The notes under the pieces were generated by a model. The model did not search any database. It saw nothing but the letters and a program-made list of their open reading frames with translations, and had not been told where the DNA came from. Positions 43,236 to 47,421 of a DNA stretch of 47,421 bases are shown here, piece after piece (the first letter of the stretch is position 1; every line of letters begins with the position of its first letter). Position numbers and translations under genes: made by a program. The stretch covers positions 1 to 47,421 of the forward strand of contig CANBKJ010000012.1 in NCBI GenBank assembly GCA_947369165.1. Direction: 5' to 3'. The stretch is from an uncultured Lachnoclostridium sp. (lineage in GTDB: Bacteria; Bacillota; Clostridia; Lachnospirales; Lachnospiraceae).

Positions 43236-44405
43236 GTGAATACAACAGTGACAGATTCAGTAATTTATGTAGGAGCAGATGATACGACACTCGATTTGTT
43301 CGAGAGTCAGTATGTGGTACCGGAAGGGGTTTCCTATAACTCCTATGTGATTCTCGATGACGAGATAACAATCATGGATACGGTGGACAAACGTGCCACA
43401 GAAGAATGGTTTGCCAATGTCGAAAAGGCCCTTGGTGACAAAACACCATCCTATCTGGTAGTTTCCCATCTTGAACCGGATCATGCTGCCAATATCCAGA
43501 AGGCGGCGGAAAAATATCCCGATATGAAGATCATCGGAAATGCGAAGACATTTTCCATGATGCCACAGTTTTTTGAAATGGATCTTACAGACCGCAGTGT
43601 AGTCGTAAAAGAGGGAGATACTGTTTCGATCGGTACCCACACCCTTCAGTTCTTTATGGCGCCTATGGTTCACTGGCCAGAAGTCATGGTAACTTACGAG
43701 CAGTCTGAGAAAATTTTGTTCTCAGCGGACGGATTTGGTAAATTTGGCGCTCTTTCCCTGACTGAAAATGAGGACTGGGCATGTGAGGCAAGACGCTATT
43801 ATATTAATATTGTGGGCAAATATGGTGCTCAGGTTCAGGCACTTCTCAAAAAGGCGGCGACATTGGACATCGCTATGATTTGTCCGCTGCATGGTCCGAT
43901 CCTCAAAGAAGATCTGGGCTATTATATCGATAAATACAATACATGGAGCAGCTACGAGCCAGAGGATAAGGGTGTGTTGGTAGCTTATGCGTCCATTCAT
44001 GGAAATACAGCAGAGGCAGCGAAGAAGCTTGGTGCGATTCTAGAGCAGAAGGGCGCTGAAAAAGTGATTGTCAGCGATCTTTCCAGAGAAGATATGGCAG
44101 AGATCATAGAGGATGCCTTCCGGTATGATAAGATCATAGTTGCAGCGGCTACATACGATGGTGGTTTATTCCCGGTTATGGAGGACTTCCTGAGCCATCT
44201 GAAAAGCAAGAATTTCCAGAAGCGTGTGGTGGGAATCATGGAAAACGGTTCCTGGGCGCCGATGGCTGGAAAACAGATGCGCGCTGTTTTTGAAGGAATG
44301 AAAGAGATCACGATCTGTGACCAGGTGGTTACGATTAAATCTACTATGAAAGATTCCACGATAGCGGACATGGAAAAATTGGCGGATGAAATTCTTGCAA
44401 AATAA
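43236..44405 (+). CDS. FprA-type flavodiiron protein (A-type flavoprotein)
   Basis: This 389-residue cytoplasmic enzyme reduces O2 to water, or NO, to protect anaerobic metabolism. The metallo-beta-lactamase-like domain shows the complete diiron ligand set: His78-x-Glu80-x-Asp82-His83, His146, Asp165 and His219. The C-terminal flavodoxin domain (about 248-389) starts with the FMN-binding YASIHGNTAEAAKK. It is a minimal two-domain class A protein with no rubredoxin fusion. The start is GTG behind AAAGGAAGG. Together with the [FeFe] hydrogenase, which is O2-sensitive, it fits a strict anaerobe. Confidence 0.93.
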   Translation: MNTTVTDSVIYVGADDTTLDLFESQYVVPEGVSYNSYVILDDEITIMDTVDKRATEEWFANVEKALGDKTPSYLVVSHLEPDHAANIQKAAEKYPDMKIIGNAKTFSMMPQFFEMDLTDRSVVVKEGDTVSIGTHTLQFFMAPMVHWPEVMVTYEQSEKILFSADGFGKFGALSLTENEDWACEARRYYINIVGKYGAQVQALLKKAATLDIAMICPLHGPILKEDLGYYIDKYNTWSSYEPEDKGVLVAYASIHGNTAEAAKKLGAILEQKGAEKVIVSDLSREDMAEIIEDAFRYDKIIVAAATYDGGLFPVMEDFLSHLKSKNFQKRVVGIMENGSWAPMAGKQMRAVFEGMKEITICDQVVTIKSTMKDSTIADMEKLADEILAK

Positions 44406-44422
44406 TCTGTGGGTAAGGTGAG

Positions 44423-45175
44423 ATGATGAATCAATCACAGAGTGAGCGGTATTCCAGACAGATCTTGTTAAAACAGGTAGGAGAAGAGGGGCAGGAAAAG
44501 CTTCTTAACTCCCGTGTACTTATTGTAGGAGCCGGTGGACTTGGTTCACCGGCTGCTCTGTATCTGGCCTCGGCAGGAGTCGGACATATTGGCATCCTGG
44601 ATGATGATATTGTGGATTTGACAAATCTTCAAAGACAGATCATACATTCATCTGAGTTCATTGGAACTCCCAAAGTACGATCAGCAAAAAAACGGATTGA
44701 GGCGTTAAATCCAGATATTAAGGTGTCAGCCCTGCGGGAACGGCTGGAAAAAGACAATGTGAAAGATATATTTAACAATTATGATTTTATTCTGGATGCC
44801 ACAGATAATTTCCAAACTAAGTTTCTGATCAATGATACCTGTGTTTTGTTGAGGAAACCATTTTCCTACGGAGGTATTCAGGAATTTGGGGGGCAGCTTA
44901 TGACTTATGTTCCAGGAGAGGGTCCCTGTTACCGATGCATTTTTGAGGGACCACCAGAGGATGGTGTGGTTCCCACCTGTCGGGAGGTCGGGGTGATCGG
45001 CTGCATGGCAGGTATTATCGGCACGCTGCAGAGTATGGAGGCGGTGAAGTATTTATTAGGGATTGGGGAACTGCTCACCGGCAGGCTGCTTACGGTGGAT
45101 GCTTTGACGATGGAATTCCGTCAGGTCAGATTCCCGAAGAAAAATCCGGAATGCCTTGTCTGTGGAAGGCCGTGA
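44423..45175 (+). CDS. ThiF/MoeB/HesA-family E1-like adenylyltransferase
   Basis: This 250-residue protein adenylates the C-terminal Gly of a ubiquitin-like sulfur carrier (ThiS/MoaD type). It has the nucleotide loop GAGGLGSP (36-43), the DxDxVxxxNLQRQ segment (DIVDLTNLQRQIIH), DATDNF, a cysteine in PTCREVGVIG, and four zinc cysteines in CYRC (about 169-172) and CLVCG (about 244-248). No sulfur carrier gene is adjacent, so the pathway (thiamine, molybdopterin or cysteine synthesis) is not determined. The start may be 44423 or 44426; AAGGTG is better spaced for 44426. Confidence 0.88.
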   Translation: MMNQSQSERYSRQILLKQVGEEGQEKLLNSRVLIVGAGGLGSPAALYLASAGVGHIGILDDDIVDLTNLQRQIIHSSEFIGTPKVRSAKKRIEALNPDIKVSALRERLEKDNVKDIFNNYDFILDATDNFQTKFLINDTCVLLRKPFSYGGIQEFGGQLMTYVPGEGPCYRCIFEGPPEDGVVPTCREVGVIGCMAGIIGTLQSMEAVKYLLGIGELLTGRLLTVDALTMEFRQVRFPKKNPECLVCGRP

Positions 45176-45210
45176 TGTTGTAAGTTATAGATCTCGTTCC
45201 TATAATTGGG

Positions 45211-45238
45211 AAGCGTCGGGTTATTACGGCGCTTTTTT
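45211..45238 (+). terminator. Terminator after the ThiF-family gene
   Basis: AAGCGTC (45211-45217) pairs with GGCGCTT (45228-45234, one G-T pair) and runs into TTTTTT. It lies 36 bases after the stop. Confidence 0.75.
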
Positions 45239-45267
45239 CTTTTTGGGAACTTTGATTCTAATTGAGG

Positions 45268-45298
45268 AAGGGCTGCAGTTCTCAGTCAGTCCTTTTTT
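45268..45298 (+). terminator. Second terminator, TTCTCA-loop type
   Basis: AAGGGCTG (45268-45275) pairs with CAGTCCTT (45287-45294, one G-T pair) and is followed by a T6 run. The loop contains AGTTCTCA, resembling the GATTCTCA loop of the duplicated terminators at 24122 and 24211. Confidence 0.65.
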
Positions 45299-45411
45299 AG
45301 TGGGGGAAATAAATTATTTAGTTAAAAGTGTTTGAATTTTACTAAATTATTCCTTGTAATTAAGTTTCTGGTTTTTATACTTATAAAAAAATGATATAAG
45401 GAGGAATGTCT

Positions 45412-45591
45412 ATGTGGAGGATTAAACAGGGAAGCCAGATTGTTGCAATGTCTATTGTACTGGCGATGACTGTAGTGACAGTGTTGCCGTCTGCGCATGT
45501 TCGGGCGCTTTCTGTTAAGGTAAAGTTGAATAAGAAAAAGCTGAATATCGGGGTCGGAGGTTCCGCGCAGGAAGCAATCGGTATATTCTGA
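45412..45591 (+). pseudogene. Truncated start of a secreted surface protein
   Basis: An AAGGAGG (45398-45404) precedes the ATG at 45412. The 59-residue product begins with a clear signal peptide (MWRIKQGSQ, then a hydrophobic stretch to about residue 31), followed by VKVKLNKKKLNIGVGGSAQ, which resembles the start of a bacterial Ig-like (Big_2) domain. It then breaks off at about 45566 and runs a few codons into what is, on the other strand, a LacI-type fragment. The gene was evidently cut by a deletion or rearrangement. The intact part may still be expressed and secreted as a short peptide. Confidence 0.5.
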
Positions 45592-46189
45592 GCCAGAAGA
45601 TTTTTTATATCAGCATAGGTCCCTTCTACAGAAGGGGCTACTTTATGTATGATGGAATGAAACGAGGACATTCCATTTTTATGTAAAGCTTTATTGAAAC
45701 CAGTGGCACGTTCTTCAAAGTTATACAGGGAATAAGTGTGAAGGAGGTTGTCGGTTCGGTTGAAACCTCACCAGACAACCTCTCGCAATGTGCCGTAAAC
45801 GGCACATTGCTCTCTTCACACCGAAGAACGCAAAAAGCAGCGTTCTTCATGGATTGTTTGTGCCGCCGCAGGCGGCATGTTTGGAAGAGTGAAGGTATCC
45901 GGGCTGGTTGTCCAGCAAAACAATAGGAACGGGACATTGTGAAAAAAAAAGAAATATCGAGTTTCTGCATCTGGGTACCGAGTAAAATAATTCCCTTTGC
46001 TCCGTTTTGCTTTATCATGTTTAGATGTTTTGGAATATCATCACCTTCGTATAGAAACAGGGTGTTTAGTATATAGTTATGCTGTTTGCATTCGAGATCG
46101 ATCCCTTCCGACAGCTGGGAGAAAAAAGGTGTATCTGGACAAAAGAATCCCCCCATTCTGAAATACCTATGTATCGGTATGAAAGTTTT
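45563..46189 (-). pseudogene. Broken LacI-family regulator (ligand-binding domain pieces)
   Basis: Reading leftward, MGGFFCPDTPFFSQLSEGID and NGAKGIILLGTQMQKLDIS match the start of a LacI/PBP1 effector domain. At a nine-A run (45942-45950) the frame shifts and continues as CPVPIVLLDNQPGYLHSS, the next conserved segment. A hairpin-rich segment then intervenes, and YNFEERATGFNKALHKNG through DIKNLLAQNIPIASC (to about 45563) is the later domain region. The DNA-binding N-terminus is missing (stop at 46192-46190), as is the C-terminal third, where the sequence joins the truncated surface-protein gene. No functional product is expected. Confidence 0.6.
45736..45877. repeat. Hairpin cluster interrupting the LacI fragment
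   Basis: Four hairpins follow one another: 45744-45752 with 45774-45782 (9 bp), 45785-45795 with 45800-45810 (11 bp, 4-base loop), 45823-45831 with 45840-45848 (9 bp), and 45861-45867 with 45871-45877 (7 bp, GCA loop). An outer pairing GTGTGAAG (45736-45743) with CTTCACAC (45814-45821) encloses the first two. The segment has no coding match and lies where about 50 residues of the regulator are missing. Confidence 0.55.
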
Positions 46190-46198
46190 TTACAGAAT

Positions 46199-46222
46199 AA
46201 GAACGTCCGTAAGGACGTTCTT
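46199..46222. terminator. Hairpin downstream of the phosphoribosyltransferase-like gene
   Basis: AAGAACGTCC (46199-46208) pairs perfectly with GGACGTTCTT (46213-46222) around a GTAA loop. On the minus strand it is followed by ATTCT, a weak T-tail, 34 bases after the stop of the leftward gene. It may be a terminator or part of the same repeat family as the nearby hairpin cluster. Confidence 0.45.
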
Positions 46223-46255
46223 GAGAAAGATCAGAGCTGGTTTCCGGAAAATTGT

Positions 46256-46906
46256 TTATAACTTTGAATAACCATAGCTGTTCACAATGGCATCGATTTT
46301 ATGTCCTGCTTCACAGAAAGGACAGTGATGCTGGGAGAAGGACTGATAGTCAGGCAGATCATCTGTGTGGAAGATCGATTTGACCGTGTGTCCCTCTATC
46401 TGGTCAGTGGCAGTAAAGATTGCCGAGATTCCCTGAATGATCCCGCCATAATATTCAATACACTCCAGACTTTGTGCAATGGTCTTTCCGGTTGTAGCAG
46501 AGGCGAGAAGGAGGAGAACATTTTTCCCTTTCACCATCGGCTGAATATTGTCACGGAAAATCATCTGTCCGCTGGGATTAAATTCCGGTTCGATGACATA
46601 AATACTCTGATGTACGTTCATGGAGATCACACCGGCTTCTGTGAGTTTGCTGGCAAGAAAGGCGCCGATCATATAGCAGCCATCCATACAGATAATTGTA
46701 TCAATAGGGGTGCTGTACTGATATTCTTTCGCCATGGTAGAAGCCACCTGATAGGCTTCCCTCTGTCCCACTTTCAGGCGTGTCATATCCATGTAATAAT
46801 TGATGTGTGAATGGTTTGTGGCAAAATGCCCTGGTACCACCTTAAGAACAAGTTTATTGTTGATCCTGGATGGAATTTTAATTACGTTTTCTGGATTTTT
46901 CATCAT
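46256..46906 (-). CDS. Phosphoribosyltransferase-like protein (orotate PRTase type)
   Basis: This 216-residue protein has the type I PRTase layout: an N-terminal hood (about 1-60), IDTIICMDGCYMIGAFLASK (about 68-87), and the PRPP-loop region NVLLLLASATTGKTI (about 129-143) followed by ECIEYYGG. In true orotate PRTases the loop reads like VVEDVxTTGGS; here the two acidic residues are replaced by Ala-Ser. The C-terminus has HHCPFCEAGHK, a possible metal site. It may be a divergent enzyme or a nucleotide-binding regulator. The ATG at 46906 (or 46903) is chosen because AAGGAGGT lies 8-9 bases upstream. Confidence 0.75.
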   Translation of the reverse strand: MMKNPENVIKIPSRINNKLVLKVVPGHFATNHSHINYYMDMTRLKVGQREAYQVASTMAKEYQYSTPIDTIICMDGCYMIGAFLASKLTEAGVISMNVHQSIYVIEPEFNPSGQMIFRDNIQPMVKGKNVLLLLASATTGKTIAQSLECIEYYGGIIQGISAIFTATDQIEGHTVKSIFHTDDLPDYQSFSQHHCPFCEAGHKIDAIVNSYGYSKL

Positions 46907-46959
46907 ATCCGGATACCTCCTTACAAAAATCATTGACGTTTATATTCCCTTTAACGCCC

Positions 46960-46988
46960 ATTATACCATGTTCCCTGTTGTTTGACAA
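46960..46988 (-). promoter_or_regulatory. Promoter of the phosphoribosyltransferase-like gene
   Basis: On the minus strand TTGTCA (46988-46983) and TATAAT (46965-46960) are spaced by 17 bases. It begins directly after the stop of the upstream leftward gene and 54 bases before the start codon. Confidence 0.65.
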
Positions 46989-47345
46989 TCAAAGTAATTC
47001 TTCTGTTTCAGTGGTATCTGCGGCTAAATCTTCCTCTGGATTCTCCGCAGCGGTCTGTTTCTTTGGAGGCTGGGACAGGAAAACCAGAGTGCATAACAAC
47101 ACAGATAAAACGATCGGAGCCAGGTAGATGAAAGTCCGAAAGTCTGGATTTACTTTTGTCCCGGGTGTGTTAAAATAGACAAACAGGGCGATATAGATAG
47201 AAAATAAAATAATACCTAACACCGTTCCCAAAATTCTTCCTATTTTTTTTTCTTTGAACCTGGCCTTCAAAAGACAGAACACAATGGCAAAGGTCAGGCC
47301 TCCGTCAAAAAGACCAAAAATAAGCATACCAACACTAATACCCAT
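46989..47345 (-). CDS. Small membrane protein of unknown function
   Basis: This 118-residue protein has three hydrophobic segments (about 4-27, 36-60, 72-90), a basic loop with KARFKEKKIGR, and an acidic Glu/Asp/Thr-rich cytoplasmic tail (about 95-118). The start at 47345 is preferred because GGAG lies 7 bases upstream; an ATG at 47375 has no ribosome binding site. No family was recognised. It is on the same strand as the phosphoribosyltransferase-like gene, which has its own promoter right after this stop. Confidence 0.7.
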   Translation of the reverse strand: MGISVGMLIFGLFDGGLTFAIVFCLLKARFKEKKIGRILGTVLGIILFSIYIALFVYFNTPGTKVNPDFRTFIYLAPIVLSVLLCTLVFLSQPPKKQTAAENPEEDLAADTTETEELL

Positions 47346-47421
47346 AACAATCTCCGTTCCTGCGATTTCTCGCATATAAATGATAGTATTAAAACACTTT
47401 AAATCTAGTATACTATAAATT

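Noticed and set aside
46384..46413. TTGKT in the phosphoribosyltransferase-like protein as a Walker A motif
   Set aside because: The GxxxxGK(S/T) spacing is absent; the position corresponds to the PRPP loop of type I phosphoribosyltransferases.

Overview
The window reads as a chromosomal segment of a low-to-mid GC Gram-positive anaerobe, most likely a gut Lachnospiraceae-type Clostridium (inference). The support is a trimeric [FeFe] hydrogenase operon (hydC-hydB-hydA), an FprA-type flavodiiron protein, a teichoic-acid-type export ABC pair with TagD, AGGAGG-type ribosome binding sites, frequent TTG/GTG starts, a CGAAC-N4-GTTC type SOS box, and no outer-membrane genes. No rRNA, tRNA, CRISPR array, transposase or phage gene was recognised.

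Layout. 1-558: edge of a leftward gene with its promoter, then a decayed RHS-repeat protein tail. 460-14237: one long rightward cell-surface polymer locus: tagG, tagH, tagD, a CDP-glycerol glycerophosphotransferase, an LCP ligase, a DegT aminotransferase, a priming sugar phosphotransferase, an O-antigen-ligase-like membrane protein, a GT2 fused to a degenerate TagF-like domain, and a YfhO-type GT-C enzyme. A 201-bp non-coding element with a 9-bp target duplication sits between tagG and tagH. 14225-18563: the hydCBA operon with its own promoter and a perfect 23-bp terminator stem. 18591-19805: a leftward lipoprotein and an SDR reductase. 19876-22732: an LCP-like protein with a LytR_C tail, a TagA/WecG-like protein and a YitT-family membrane protein; the first two have lost key catalytic residues. 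22859-26287: an MsmK-type ATPase converging on a chemoreceptor, separated by an array of five hairpins. 26518-32008: a CdaR/PucR regulator, ftsE, ftsX, an M23 murein hydrolase and an S41 protease. 32122-38924: glpK, then a LexA box and promoter, a decayed RhuM gene, and uvrB-uvrA. 38950-45175: a YfbR-like nucleotidase, an SGNH/coiled-coil/acetyltransferase fusion, tyrA, rfbC, a flavodiiron protein and a ThiF-family E1. 45412-46222: a graveyard with a truncated surface-protein start, a broken LacI-type regulator and a hairpin cluster. 46256-47345: a phosphoribosyltransferase-like protein and a small membrane protein.

How it fits together. TagD makes CDP-glycerol and the glycerophosphotransferase polymerises or adds glycerol phosphate. 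The aminotransferase and sugar phosphotransferase probably prime an amino-sugar-containing lipid-linked unit, TagGH exports it, the LCP protein attaches it to peptidoglycan, and the YfhO and ligase proteins decorate or extend it outside. FtsEX with the M23 hydrolase and the S41 protease is a division/wall-remodelling module. The most unusual theme is that three proteins (GT2 fusion, LCP-like, TagA-like) keep teichoic-acid enzyme folds but lack the hallmark catalytic residues. This suggests scaffold or regulatory pseudoenzymes around wall-polymer assembly (inference). Several non-coding nested-hairpin elements are also present.
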